From Campylobacter gracilis (GTDB lineage Bacteria; Campylobacterota; Campylobacteria; Campylobacterales; Campylobacteraceae), in contig NZ_CP012196.1 in the NCBI RefSeq assembly GCF_001190745.1, forward strand, positions 1,674,001-1,738,000: a stretch of 64,000 nt of DNA. The letters are read 5' to 3'. The notes under the pieces are model-generated. The model was not told the origin of the DNA. It saw only the letters and a list, made by a program, of their open reading frames with translations, and ran no database searches. Positions within the stretch are counted from its first letter, which is position 1; the number at the start of each line of letters is the position of its first letter. The translations under genes were made by a program, and so were the position numbers. Positions 1-7,793 of this stretch are shown here, piece by piece.

Positions 1-225
1 CTTGCCCGTGTAGATTACGTTGCAGCCGCAAAAATAACAGGCGGAGCGGCAAAACGGCATGTGAAAGTAAAGCGACAGCGGCGTGGAGCTTTTCTGATTT
101 TTCAGCTCATTTAAATACCCGTCGTAGCTAAAGCTTTCGCTAAATTCCAAAGCAGTCGGATAGCTAGTATAGCGAGGCCCCGGGCGCGAAAATTTCGCGT
201 AAGCGTCGAAGTCTATGCTATTCAC
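1..225 (-). CDS. hemN: Oxygen-independent coproporphyrinogen III oxidase HemN, N-terminal part (gene runs off the window)
   Basis: Seventy-five N-terminal codons of a radical SAM enzyme that converts coproporphyrinogen III to protoporphyrinogen IX without oxygen, in the cytoplasm. The start is GTG (codon at 225-223), overlapping the end of the upstream gene, whose stop is at 220-218. Visible are the HemN-type N-terminal stretch RPGPRYTSYPTA and the radical SAM cysteine motif in MPFCRSACYFCGC (CX3CX2C plus the adjacent Cys usual in HemN). The rest lies left of base 1. It is the last visible gene of the hemB-to-hemN minus-strand operon, which also supplies the earlier haem enzyme HemB. Identification rests on the motif and partner genes. 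Confidence 0.93.
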   Translation of the reverse strand, partial: MNSIDFDAYAKFSRPGPRYTSYPTALEFSESFSYDGYLNELKNQKSSTPLSLYFHMPFCRSACYFCGCNVIYTGK

Positions 226-700
226 GGCCGCCCGCCTTGGTTTTGATAAGCTCTTCGATATCAATGAAAAGGTTTGGATGCAAACTTTTTACGCGCGAGA
301 CGACGGCATCGACGTCTAAGCTTAATCTTTTCGCACTCGGATTTGCGCCCGTAAGCCTTCTGATCTCGTCCATACACACGATCCACGCGTCGCCGAAATC
401 CACCGGCGTATGCTGCAAAATCGAGCGCTCAAGCTTGAGATTAAAATTTTCCTGCATCGCGTTTTTGGTCGCGGCAATGAGATTTGCAAGCGATTTTATC
501 GAGATCATCGTGTGCACTTCGTTATTTTCGTCGATGCCGAACCACGGCTCCTCGTCGCTCCACGAGCCGCTTTTCAGAGTGAGTTTTTTCTCATTATCCT
601 CGCCCTGCGAAATTTCAAAAACCGTCCTTTTCGAGCTATCCAGCCCGAAAAATTCGCTCGCTTTGTCGATCTTTTTTAGCGCCTTATCTTTTTCTTCCAT
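218..700 (-). CDS. UPF0763/DUF2603-like conserved Campylobacterota protein
   Basis: A 160-residue soluble, mostly charged protein with no signal peptide or membrane segment. It resembles the UPF0763 (DUF2603) family, which I know only from Campylobacter and relatives and whose function is unknown. Features are a Lys/Glu-rich N-terminus, a central GSWSDEEPWFGID stretch and a helical C-terminal half. An AGGAGA ribosome site precedes the ATG at 700. It sits between argF and hemN, the position I recall for the C. jejuni homologue, and its 3' end overlaps the GTG start of hemN, so the two are probably translationally coupled. The family assignment is from memory of sequence and context. Confidence 0.8.
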   Translation of the reverse strand: MEEKDKALKKIDKASEFFGLDSSKRTVFEISQGEDNEKKLTLKSGSWSDEEPWFGIDENNEVHTMISIKSLANLIAATKNAMQENFNLKLERSILQHTPVDFGDAWIVCMDEIRRLTGANPSAKRLSLDVDAVVSRVKSLHPNLFIDIEELIKTKAGGRE

Positions 701-714
701 GCGTTCTCCTAAAT

Positions 715-1638
715 TTATCTTTTTCGATCCAGCCAGACCATAACGCCCTTTTGCGCGTGCAGGCGATTTTCCGCCTCTGCAAAAATTTCATCCGCGTGCG
801 CTTCAAACACGGCCTCGCTCACCTCGTATCCGCGGTACGCCGGCAGGCAGTGCAAAAAGATCGCGCCGCTACCGGCTAGAGCCATTAAGCTTTCGTCCAC
901 GCAAAAACCCGCAAAGTCGCGAATTCTTTGCTCTTTTTCGGCTTCTTGCCCCATCGAAACCCAAGTATCGGTCGTCACGACGTTTGCGCCCGCTACGGCT
1001 TCTTTTATATCGTTCGTTATTAAAATTTTAGCGCCTGAAATTTTAGCATTTTCTTGCGCCTGCGCTAGTATTTGCGGATCAGCCTCGTAGCCTTTCGGCG
1101 TCGCTATTCGCAGCTCAAAGCCAAGCTTAGAGGCAAGCATCAGCCACGAGTGAGCCATATTGTTGCCGTCGCCCACGTACGCGGCTTTTATTTTTGGAGT
1201 TTCAATACCGCGCTCCACGATCGTCATCAGATCCGCCATTAGCTGCACGGGATGAAATTTATCGCTTAGCCCGTTTATCACCGGCACGCAGCTAAATTCC
1301 GCGAGCTGCATTAGCGTCTCGTGGCGATTTACGCGCGCCATGATTAGATCGCACATTCGCGAAATCACGCGCGCGGTGTCTTTGATCGGCTCGCCTCGCC
1401 CGAGCTGGATGTCGCGACTGCTCAAAAACAGCGCGTGTCCACCCAGCTCGTTCATCCCTACGTCAAAGCTAACGCGCGTCCTGGTCGAGCTTTTTTCAAA
1501 TATCATCGCTAATTTTTGATCTTTTAAATACGGCTTGAAATTTCGCGCTTTGGCTTCTTTTTTAATCTCAAAGGCTAAATTTAAAATTTCGATTATCTCG
1601 TCTTTGCTAAAATCGTTTAACGTAAGAAAGTGCCTCAT
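715..1638 (-). CDS. argF: Ornithine carbamoyltransferase
   Basis: Cytoplasmic enzyme of arginine synthesis that joins carbamoyl phosphate and ornithine to citrulline. The 307-residue length is normal. The carbamoyl-phosphate loop SSTRTR is at residues 50-55 and the ornithine/catalytic HCLP at about 263-266, followed by [15 protein letters not shown] and the DTWVSMGQE loop also fit the family. The ATG shares bases with the stop codon of the upstream Fic gene (ATGA overlap), so expression is coupled to the toxin-antitoxin pair and hemB. A 14-nt gap with a good ribosome site leads to the next gene. Confidence 0.97.
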   Translation of the reverse strand: MRHFLTLNDFSKDEIIEILNLAFEIKKEAKARNFKPYLKDQKLAMIFEKSSTRTRVSFDVGMNELGGHALFLSSRDIQLGRGEPIKDTARVISRMCDLIMARVNRHETLMQLAEFSCVPVINGLSDKFHPVQLMADLMTIVERGIETPKIKAAYVGDGNNMAHSWLMLASKLGFELRIATPKGYEADPQILAQAQENAKISGAKILITNDIKEAVAGANVVTTDTWVSMGQEAEKEQRIRDFAGFCVDESLMALAGSGAIFLHCLPAYRGYEVSEAVFEAHADEIFAEAENRLHAQKGVMVWLDRKR

Positions 1639-2027
1639 ATCGCTCCTTTATCTTTTATAAATTTACTAAAAAATTCTTTTAAATCACCTTTCGTCATATC
1701 GCCCGCAGCCACCTTTACGACTATGTCCTCCATCGCCGCATAAAATTCCTCGTCGTCCAAAATTATAGAATTTGCCGACAAAAACATATCAGCTAGCAAA
1801 ATCGCCGTCCTTTTATTGCCGTCGGTAAAAGGATGAAATTTTATGCACGAATGCGTCAAATGCGCGAGTTTATCCGCCATAGTAGGATAATACAGATCGT
1901 TTTTTATATTCTGCAACGCAGACGATAAATAGCTAAGCGAAGTTTTATTATAACCCTTGCTTCCGCCTATTTTTTCTAGCATTTTATCGTGGATAAAAAT
2001 AGCCTGATGCAGCGTTAAATATTTCAT
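1635..2027 (-). CDS. Fic/Doc-family toxin-like protein
   Basis: A 130-residue protein with the Fic-fold core motif [11 protein letters not shown] at residues 65-75 (HxFxDGNKR). Fic proteins with this motif usually transfer AMP to targets, whereas Doc toxins phosphorylate EF-Tu and carry a related motif. The short length and N-terminus ([16 protein letters not shown]) look like the Doc (death-on-curing) branch, yet the motif has Gly-Asn rather than Doc's Ala-Asn, so the chemistry cannot be told from sequence. A 71-residue gene, presumably the antitoxin, lies 10 nt upstream. The stop overlaps the argF start. The family is clear; toxicity is inference. Confidence 0.88.
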   Translation of the reverse strand: MKYLTLHQAIFIHDKMLEKIGGSKGYNKTSLSYLSSALQNIKNDLYYPTMADKLAHLTHSCIKFHPFTDGNKRTAILLADMFLSANSIILDDEEFYAAMEDIVVKVAAGDMTKGDLKEFFSKFIKDKGAI

Positions 2028-2037
2028 TTGTCTTTTT

Positions 2038-2253
2038 TCATTTATCTTTTAAGCGCTCAAAAACGGCCCTATTGCTCGGCTTATCTAATTTCGCAATAAT
2101 GGCGCTCGAAAGCTCGCCAAAATTCTCTATACACTCATCTTTATTTTCAGATAAAATTTTAGCTTCAAATTTCATCTTTTTTGCCAGCTTCATTACGGCA
2201 TCCAAGACGGCCTCCATTTCATTGCTTTTAATTTCGAGTGCTATTTTATTCAT
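2038..2253 (-). CDS. Probable antitoxin of the Fic/Doc module
   Basis: A 71-residue, Lys/Glu-rich helical protein directly before the Fic/Doc-type gene, in the order antitoxin then toxin that is usual for such pairs. I do not recognise a named antitoxin fold; it does not look like a classical Phd N-terminus. It begins 2 nt after the hemB stop and ends 10 nt before the next start, so it lies without its own promoter space inside the hemB-argF operon. Antitoxin function is inferred from size, charge and position only. Confidence 0.65.
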   Translation of the reverse strand: MNKIALEIKSNEMEAVLDAVMKLAKKMKFEAKILSENKDECIENFGELSSAIIAKLDKPSNRAVFERLKDK

Positions 2254-2255
2254 CG

Positions 2256-3230
2256 CTAGCCCCTGTTTAAAATTTCCGCGATCTCTTTGGCGTGATAGGT
2301 GATGATCATATCGGCACCCGCGCGCCTTATGCCTATCATCGTCTCCATCATCACGCGTTCATAATCGATCACGCCCGCCTTCTTGCCCGCCTGCAAAAGC
2401 GAGTATTCGCCGCTTACGTTATACGCGCAAATCGGCAGCAGCGTGCGCTCTCGCAGATCTCTGATTAGATCCAGATACGCAAGCGCGGGCTTCATCATCA
2501 AGATATCCGCTCCCTGCGCCTCATCTTGCAGGCTTTCGTTGATCGCCTCAAATCTATTTGCGGGATCCATCTGGTAGCTGCTGCGATCGCCAAAACTCGG
2601 TGCGCTCTCCGCCACGTCGCGAAACGGCCCGTAGTAGCCGCTGGCAAACTTGCTCGAATACGCCATAATCGGTAAATTTTCAAATCCGCCGCGATCAAGC
2701 GTCTCTCGCAGAGTTGAGATAATACCGTCCATCATGCCGCTAGGCGCGATCATGTCTGCGCCCGCTTTGGCGTGGATGAGCGCTTGCTGCGCGGAAATTT
2801 CAAGCGTCGCGTCGTTATCCACCGTCTGATGCACATGATCGATGATGCCGCAGTGCCCGTGGTCGGTGTATTCGCAAAAGCACAGATCGGTGATTACTAA
2901 TAAATTTGGAAATTTAGCCTTTATCGCGCGCAGAGAAGTCGCGATGATACCGTCCTCGCTTAGCGCGTCCGAGCCGATGCTGTCCTTTAGCGACGGAATT
3001 CCGAAAAGCAAAATTTTATCCAAACCGAGCGATATGAGGGCTTCGCACTCTTTTAAAATTTCATCCAAGCTCATCTGAAATACGCCGGGCATCGAGGCGA
3101 TCTCCTTTTTGATGCCGCTCCCTTCTACTACAAAAAGCGGATAGATTAGAAAGCGGGTTTGCAGATCGGTTTGTCGCACCAGATCCCTGAGCACGGGGTT
3201 TATTCGTAGGCGTCTAAATCGTTTAAACAT
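2256..3230 (-). CDS. hemB: Delta-aminolevulinic acid dehydratase (porphobilinogen synthase)
   Basis: Condenses two 5-aminolevulinate molecules to porphobilinogen in haem synthesis; cytoplasmic. The 324-residue protein carries the Schiff-base lysine in [10 protein letters not shown] (K247) and the zinc-type cysteine cluster [13 protein letters not shown] (C117, C119, C127), so a zinc-dependent rather than purely magnesium-dependent form is expected. The ATG at 3230 has an AAGGA ribosome site. It is the promoter-proximal gene of the leftward operon and diverges from ribA across a 63-bp gap containing a perfect dyad. Confidence 0.97.
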   Translation of the reverse strand: MFKRFRRLRINPVLRDLVRQTDLQTRFLIYPLFVVEGSGIKKEIASMPGVFQMSLDEILKECEALISLGLDKILLFGIPSLKDSIGSDALSEDGIIATSLRAIKAKFPNLLVITDLCFCEYTDHGHCGIIDHVHQTVDNDATLEISAQQALIHAKAGADMIAPSGMMDGIISTLRETLDRGGFENLPIMAYSSKFASGYYGPFRDVAESAPSFGDRSSYQMDPANRFEAINESLQDEAQGADILMMKPALAYLDLIRDLRERTLLPICAYNVSGEYSLLQAGKKAGVIDYERVMMETMIGIRRAGADMIITYHAKEIAEILNRG

Positions 3231-3252
3231 TATTTTTCCTTTTTTAGCTAGA

Positions 3253-3277
3253 ATTGTGAGATTTATAATATCACAAT
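3253..3277. promoter_or_regulatory. Dyad (ATTGTGA-N11-TCACAAT) over the divergent hemB/ribA promoters
   Basis: The 63-bp gap between hemB and ribA holds a perfect 7-bp inverted repeat, ATTGTGA at 3253-3259 and TCACAAT at 3271-3277. The spacer contains TATAAT on the plus strand (3264-3269) and, on the minus strand, an overlapping TATTAT. This is where a shared operator for both directions would sit. The half-sites resemble CRP/FNR-type half-sites but the spacing is longer than theirs. The protein that would bind is unknown; the dyad itself is directly visible. Confidence 0.55.
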
Positions 3278-3293
3278 CGGAGTAAATTTAAGC

Positions 3294-3854
3294 ATGGATA
3301 TAAAAATTTCAGAGGTCGCAAATCTCCCCTCTCGCTTCGGAAGCTTCCGCGTTCAGTCGTTTAAGCAAGGCGAGAAAGAGCATTTAGTGATATTTAAGCA
3401 ACCTTTGGAGGGCATTGTAAACGTGAGGATCCACTCGGAGTGCCTTACCGGCGATGCGATCGGCAGCCTAAAGTGCGACTGCGGCGAACAGCTCGAAGCA
3501 AGCCTAAAATATATCGAAGCACGCGGCGGCATGGTGATCTATCTGCGTCAAGAGGGGCGCAATATCGGGCTTTTTAATAAAATCAACGCCTACGCACTGC
3601 AAGATCAGGGCCTCGATACGATCGAAGCAAATCATCAGCTCGGCTTCAAAGCAGACGAGCGTACCTACGAGATCGTGGATTTCATACTCGCTCATTTTGG
3701 AATTTCACGCATAAATCTGCTTACGAACAACCCGCAAAAGCTACACGATCTAAAAGTCGAAGTGGTCGCGCGCGTGCCGATAATCATCACGCCTAATAAA
3801 TTTAACGAAAACTATCTGCGCGTCAAAAAAGAGCAGATGGGGCATCTGCTGTGA
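3294..3854 (+). CDS. ribA: GTP cyclohydrolase II
   Basis: First committed step of riboflavin synthesis: GTP to 2,5-diamino-6-ribosylamino-4-pyrimidinone 5'-phosphate, formate and pyrophosphate. The 186-residue stand-alone RibA domain has no fused DHBP synthase. Zinc ligands are C50, C61 and C63 in HSECLTGDAIGSLKCDCG; the catalytic region YLRQEGRNIGLFNKI and the late LLTNNP loop are intact. The ribosome site GGAG lies 11 nt before the ATG. The stop overlaps the rsmG start by 4 nt. Confidence 0.96.
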   Translation: MDIKISEVANLPSRFGSFRVQSFKQGEKEHLVIFKQPLEGIVNVRIHSECLTGDAIGSLKCDCGEQLEASLKYIEARGGMVIYLRQEGRNIGLFNKINAYALQDQGLDTIEANHQLGFKADERTYEIVDFILAHFGISRINLLTNNPQKLHDLKVEVVARVPIIITPNKFNENYLRVKKEQMGHLL

Positions 3855-4429
3855 AGCTTGCGCCGGGCGAACATTTTAACGAGCAGGTAGCTAAATTTAA
3901 AGCCTGCCTGCAAAAATTTAACCGCGTCCATAGCCTAACGAATTACGACGATTTGGACGCGGTGGTGTGCGACAGCCTAAGCGGAGTGAATTTCATACCG
4001 CGCTATCCGCGCATCGCGTGCGACATCGGCTCGGGAGCCGGCTTTCCCGGGATATTTTTGGCGCTTGCGATGCCGCTGTGCGAGTGGCATCTGTTTGAGC
4101 CAAATCAAAAAAAAGCGGCGTTTCTAACCTATGCAAAGGTTAGCCTTGCTCTAACTAACGTAAAAATCCACGCCGAGCGCGTGCAAGACGGCGCAAAGCT
4201 ACGCGCCGATCTGATAAGCTCGCGAGCGCTAATGAGCGCGCAAAGCTTAATTGAAATTTGCCGCGGCTTTTACAATCAAAACACTACGTTTTTGCTCTAC
4301 AAAGGCTCGGGCGCAGAGGCGGAAGCGGCAGAATTCCGCAAGGAATTTACGAGCGCGCGCTGCGAAATTTTTAGCGGCGAAAACGCTTTGAAAAATAGAA
4401 AATTTTTAGTAATCAAAGGGGTGAAATAA
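3851..4429 (+). CDS. rsmG: 16S rRNA (guanine-527-N7) methyltransferase
   Basis: A 192-residue RsmG (GidB) methyltransferase, which methylates G527 of 16S rRNA. The SAM-binding loop DIGSGAGFPGIFLA is at about residues 58-71 and the acidic second motif follows at HLFEPNQKKAAFL. The ATG lies within the ribA stop region, and its own stop overlaps the next start, so ribA, rsmG and the next two small genes form one transcription unit. Loss of RsmG gives low-level streptomycin resistance in other bacteria. Confidence 0.94.
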   Translation: MKLAPGEHFNEQVAKFKACLQKFNRVHSLTNYDDLDAVVCDSLSGVNFIPRYPRIACDIGSGAGFPGIFLALAMPLCEWHLFEPNQKKAAFLTYAKVSLALTNVKIHAERVQDGAKLRADLISSRALMSAQSLIEICRGFYNQNTTFLLYKGSGAEAEAAEFRKEFTSARCEIFSGENALKNRKFLVIKGVK

Positions 4430-4635
4430 TGGGAAAAATTCTAGCCGTCGCCGTTATCGCGGCGCTCATATATTTTTTGATAGTGCCTAGATTTCGCATA
4501 AAGAAAAAGGACGATGCGACCGAGCTTTTGGCGTGCGACGAGTGCGGGACGTACTTTAGCAGCGACGAGCTTGCTCTGCGCGACAAAAAGCGCCTTTGCA
4601 AATCCTGCGAAGCCAAACTAAGGGGCGGCAAATGA
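4429..4635 (+). CDS. Small membrane-anchored zinc-ribbon protein (PP0621-like)
   Basis: A 68-residue protein with an N-terminal membrane helix (about residues 4-20) followed by a charged linker and a four-cysteine zinc ribbon, C36-x2-C39 and C57-x2-C60. This layout matches the PP0621 family of small proteins of unknown function. It overlaps rsmG at its start and the next gene at its stop (ATGA), so it is part of the ribA operon. The membrane helix puts the zinc knuckle in the cytoplasm or at the membrane surface. Confidence 0.78.
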   Translation: MGKILAVAVIAALIYFLIVPRFRIKKKDDATELLACDECGTYFSSDELALRDKKRLCKSCEAKLRGGK

Positions 4636-5174
4636 TCATCCTAGGCCACGCGCTCGTGCCCTACGAGCCGCTGTATCTCATCAAAAACGGCGACGAAGTT
4701 TTCAAATACGACAATCTGCTCTTTAAATTTAACGACAGGCTCATCGCCGCGGCGCAAAAGGCGCAGAAAAAATTTAGCGTTATTACGAACGATATAAATG
4801 AAATTTTGCTCGCAAATGGCGCAGGCGCGCGCTTCATCGTCGTGGATAAAAAATCTGCCGCGGTCGCACAAAAGCTAGCAAACGATTATCTTTTTGACGC
4901 CAAGATCGCGATGTTTATCGGTTCTGCGCGGGCGTTAAAAGCTCTAGCCGAGCTCGGAATCGATGCGGCGATCTTTAAAGACGCGATCGCAAACGCGCCT
5001 AAATCGCTACTTGCAAGCATCGGTGACAGCGTGGGTTCGAAATTTCACTTCGGGCTTCCGAAAAAAGATGAAATTTTCGGCGGCGCGCAAAAGCTCGCGG
5101 ATAAAATTTCGGCTCTGGATAAAAAGCTAAGCGCGCCCGCAGCCGGCAAAAATGACGATATCTGGAAAAAATAG
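4632..5174 (+). CDS. Conserved protein of unknown function
   Basis: A 180-residue soluble protein starting MIILGHALVPYEP. I chose the ATG at 4632 because it overlaps the previous stop codon (ATGA), as the other genes of this operon do; an in-frame start at 4596 would add 12 residues inside the upstream gene. Alternating short strands and helices (FIVVDKKSAAVAQKLAN, KIAMFIGSARALKALAELGID) suggest an alpha/beta fold. I do not recognise a family. It is the last gene of the ribA operon. Confidence 0.75.
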   Translation: MIILGHALVPYEPLYLIKNGDEVFKYDNLLFKFNDRLIAAAQKAQKKFSVITNDINEILLANGAGARFIVVDKKSAAVAQKLANDYLFDAKIAMFIGSARALKALAELGIDAAIFKDAIANAPKSLLASIGDSVGSKFHFGLPKKDEIFGGAQKLADKISALDKKLSAPAAGKNDDIWKK

Positions 5175-5743
5175 CAAAATCCTAAGCGAATTTATTCGCG
5201 GGCGTAAAATCCCTATGACTCACACAAATTAAAATTTCGCGTAAAATTTTGCCCAGTCACGCAACTTAGAATTTCACGCGAAATTTCGCCTCTTACGCAG
5301 ATCGGAATTCTACGCGGAATTTTGCCCTCTTTCGTAAATTAGAATTCTGCGCGAAATCCCACGCGTCCTCTGCAAAATTTTCTCGCTTACTCAATTTAAA
5401 ATTTTACCCGCTCGGATAGATTTAAATTTTACGTAGAATTTCGCCTGTCCTCGCGGCAAGAAATTTCAAATAAAATTTTATCCTCCCGCGCGATGCGAAA
5501 TTTTACTAAATTTTCTACGCGCGATATAAAATCTACGTAAATTTTACTCGCGTAATTAGCGTAAATAAAATTCTGCCTCTGCCTACGCTTCATAGAATTT
5601 CGCGTAAAATTTACCCGCAGAGATGATATAAATTCTTAGCCATTATTTTAAAATTTACTCGCGTTTTAGCTACTTTTATATGCACGGTAAGGATTTTTTA
5701 AAGCTAAAATTTTATATAATTATGCGTTTCAAAAAGGCATATT
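5175..5743. other. 569-bp spacer with degenerate AAATTT-type repeats
   Basis: No convincing gene. The sequence is a chain of words such as AATTTCGCG, AGAATTC and AAAATTTTA, with GC-rich joints. The right end contains TATAAT-like words and an AAAAGG ribosome site for the channel gene at 5744. Confidence 0.7.
5229..5375. repeat. About four imperfect 37-bp tandem repeats
   Basis: Units begin near 5229, 5266, 5303 and 5339, a spacing of 36-37 bp. Each starts with an AATT/GAATT core, then CGCG, then a second AAATT/AATTT core and a C/T-rich joint such as GCCTCTTACGCAG. The two cores are nearly palindromic to each other, so each unit could form a small hairpin. Similarity decays to the right. The array is noncoding. 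Confidence 0.6.
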
Positions 5744-6946
5744 TTGAGTACTAAATTCTTTCTAGCGATCCTTGCGATAGGCGTTATAATGGGGCTTTGC
5801 GCGGGGCTTTTAAACTTCGGTATCAACGAAATTGAAACTTTTGCTTTCGGACATAATGATGAGGAATTTCACATTGTCACGGAGCAAACAACCGAGCTTA
5901 GGCGCTTTCTTAGCGTCCTCGCAGCCGGCGCAATCGTAACTTTAATTAGAATTCTGCTAATAAGACTAAAACCTTTTTTAAACGTATCTTCAATGATGGA
6001 GGGGCGAAATCCGCCGTTTTGGCAAAATTTAATCCACTCGGTTTTGCAGCTTGCAGCCATCGCCATGGGCGCACCGGTAGGCAGTGAGGCTGCTCCGCGC
6101 GAGTTAGGTGGCTTGTTTGCGGCTAAAATTTGCCGCGCCTTAAATATCAGCGGAGATGAGCTTCGGCTATTTGTCGCATGCGGCGCGGGAGCGGGACTAG
6201 GTGCTGTATATAACGTCCCGCTAGCGGGCGCGCTTTTTAGCCTAGAAATTTTGCTTAAAAGCTTCGATACTCGAGCGATTTTGTGCGCCTTTGCCACAAG
6301 CGCGGTGGCTACAGCTACAGCGGAATTCGGAGCTTCAAAAGAAATTTATTACGCAGTTTCGAACTTCGCTCCTACCCCACAGAATTTAATCGCAGCGGCG
6401 ATAATCGGGCTTGTCACGGGGGTCGCAGCAAAATACTTTCAAGACGGAGTGCGCCTGTGCGAAAAGTGGCGCATAAAAAGCCTCAAAATCGCGCTTACAC
6501 TGCCATTTGCATTCTTGCTTACCGCAGCGATCGGCGCATACGTACCTGAAATTTTAGGTAACGGGCGCTCTGCAGCGCAGTTTGCTTTCAACTCCGCATC
6601 CTTTAGTCCATATTTGCTTGCGATCTTGCTTTGCAAAGCGTTTTGCATTCTGATGATCTTTCGCTGCGGCGGATACGGCGGCACGCTCACACCGAGTTTC
6701 GCGCTGGGCGCAGTTTTGGGGCTATGCGTGGGGTTTGCGATCGGCGAAATTCTGCCTATTAACCTAAGCGCAGCGGGCGTTTGCGGAGGGGCTGCCTTTT
6801 TAGCGATCAACTTAAACGCGCCGCTTTGTGCCTTTGCCCTAAGCGCAGGATTTTGCGGGCTAAATCTCAACTCATATTCGGTCGTCGTTTTTAGCATCGT
6901 ATGCGCCGTGATCGCTAGAAATCTACTGACAAAAAATTTAGCGTAG
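5744..6946 (+). CDS. ClC-family chloride channel/transporter
   Basis: A 400-residue polytopic membrane protein starting at TTG (AAAAGG ribosome site 6 nt upstream). It has the ClC hallmark GGYGGTLTPSFALGAVLG near residues 307-325 and the pore-lining GSEAAPRE at about 112-119, in which the Glu matches the gating glutamate of GxExxP. Members of this family are either passive chloride channels or Cl-/H+ exchangers used in acid tolerance; which one cannot be decided here. No cytoplasmic CBS domains follow, so it is the short bacterial form. It stands alone between a repeat-rich spacer and kbp. Confidence 0.9.
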   Translation: MSTKFFLAILAIGVIMGLCAGLLNFGINEIETFAFGHNDEEFHIVTEQTTELRRFLSVLAAGAIVTLIRILLIRLKPFLNVSSMMEGRNPPFWQNLIHSVLQLAAIAMGAPVGSEAAPRELGGLFAAKICRALNISGDELRLFVACGAGAGLGAVYNVPLAGALFSLEILLKSFDTRAILCAFATSAVATATAEFGASKEIYYAVSNFAPTPQNLIAAAIIGLVTGVAAKYFQDGVRLCEKWRIKSLKIALTLPFAFLLTAAIGAYVPEILGNGRSAAQFAFNSASFSPYLLAILLCKAFCILMIFRCGGYGGTLTPSFALGAVLGLCVGFAIGEILPINLSAAGVCGGAAFLAINLNAPLCAFALSAGFCGLNLNSYSVVVFSIVCAVIARNLLTKNLA

Positions 6947-6989
6947 TCTCGGCGCTGATAATTCATACGCTGCAAACATAAATCGATGG

Positions 6990-7025
6990 GCGCGACGATG
7001 ATGGTCTGAGAACCTATCGTCGCGC
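6990..7025. terminator. Perfect 10-bp hairpin downstream of the ClC gene
   Basis: GCGCGACGAT at 6990-6999 pairs exactly with 7016-7025 across a 16-nt loop, 43 bp after the channel gene stop. No T-run follows on the plus strand. It may end or stabilise the channel transcript, or belong to the leader of kbp, whose start is 120 bp further on. Confidence 0.4.
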
Positions 7026-7144
7026 ATAGACTGAGCGCAGTAGGTTGCATCATTGGGCTAGGGCGGAGCCGTAAGGATATGCGTCTAAGCTGATCGTTGG
7101 TAAATTTAAGATAAAATTTCGCCACTTTAACCAAAGGAGAAAAC

Positions 7145-7567
7145 ATGGGTTTACTTTCATTCGTAGCCGAAGCAGGCAAGAAACTATTAGGTCTAGGCGA
7201 TGACGCCAAATCCGTAAAAGACGAGATCGCCACCAATCTCAGCTCAACGCCGGTAGAGGGGCTAGAGGTCGAGGTGCAGGGCGACACCGTCAAAATCAGC
7301 GGCAACGCCAATAAGGAAACTCTCGAAAAAGCAGCCCTCATCGCGGGCAACACCGCAGGCATCAAAAACGTGCAGATCGAGGGCATTAGAGAGGATAGCG
7401 CCGAGAACTACTACACCATCGTAAAGGGCGATAACCTATCTAAAATCGCGAAGAAATTCTACGGCGACGCGAATAAATACAAGGTTATTTTCGACGCCAA
7501 CCGCGAGGTTATCAAGGACGCGAACCTAATCTATCCGGGGCAGAAGATCAGAATTCCAAAAATTTAA
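7145..7567 (+). CDS. kbp: BON-LysM protein, potassium-binding protein Kbp/YgaU type
   Basis: A 140-residue protein with a BON domain (about 25-82, EVEVQGDTVKISGNANKETLEKAALIAGN region) and a C-terminal LysM domain (about 87-138, YYTIVKGDNLSKIAKKFYG to YPGQKIRIPKI). This is the architecture and length of E. coli Kbp (YgaU), a cytoplasmic K+ sensor. There is no signal peptide; the N-terminus MGLLSFVAEAGKKLLG is the usual Kbp helix. A strong AAAGGAG ribosome site and a TAAAAT -10-like word lie upstream, and a T-rich hairpin lies just downstream, so it is probably a single-gene unit. Confidence 0.93.
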   Translation: MGLLSFVAEAGKKLLGLGDDAKSVKDEIATNLSSTPVEGLEVEVQGDTVKISGNANKETLEKAALIAGNTAGIKNVQIEGIREDSAENYYTIVKGDNLSKIAKKFYGDANKYKVIFDANREVIKDANLIYPGQKIRIPKI

Positions 7568-7588
7568 AGCTTACCGCTTTTGAATGCT

Positions 7589-7610
7589 GCGGCTTGATTT
7601 TGCAAGCCGC
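7589..7610 (+). terminator. Rho-independent terminator of kbp
   Basis: GCGGCTTG (7589-7596) and CAAGCCGC (7603-7610) form a perfect stem with a 6-nt loop, followed by GGATTTT, 22 nt after the kbp stop codon. Confidence 0.7.
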
Positions 7611-7632
7611 GGATTTTACGTTTGCGCGTATT

Positions 7633-7736
7633 GCGCTGCGTTTTGTGCGAGCCGCGATTTATCAGCCCGCGGCGCAGCGCGATTTTATGAGACAGCCTAC
7701 GGCGGATAACAGATTATCCGCCGCACTTGCGCGCTG
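7633..7736 (+). promoter_or_regulatory. Mutually exclusive hairpins before the 208-residue membrane protein
   Basis: GCGCTGCG (7633-7640) can pair with CGCAGCGC (7673-7680). The same segment (CAGCGCG, 7675-7681) can instead pair with CGCGCTG (7730-7736), enclosing a perfect 9-bp tetraloop hairpin at 7701-7722 (GGCGGATAA/TTATCCGCC). The two long-range pairings cannot coexist. They lie 58-160 bp before the next start codon, so an attenuator or other leader element is possible. No known riboswitch was recognised. Confidence 0.35.
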
Positions 7737-7793
7737 TCATCCTATTTGGGAATATATAAAACGCTTTGAAATTCTATTTATAAAGAGCTAAAT

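Noticed and set aside
6439-7386. 315-codon minus-strand frame opposite the ClC gene and kbp
   Set aside because: It lies antisense to two recognised genes, has no domain, and its composition follows from reading their codons backwards.
7594-7791. 65-codon frame after kbp
   Set aside because: It crosses the terminator and hairpins and has no ribosome site.
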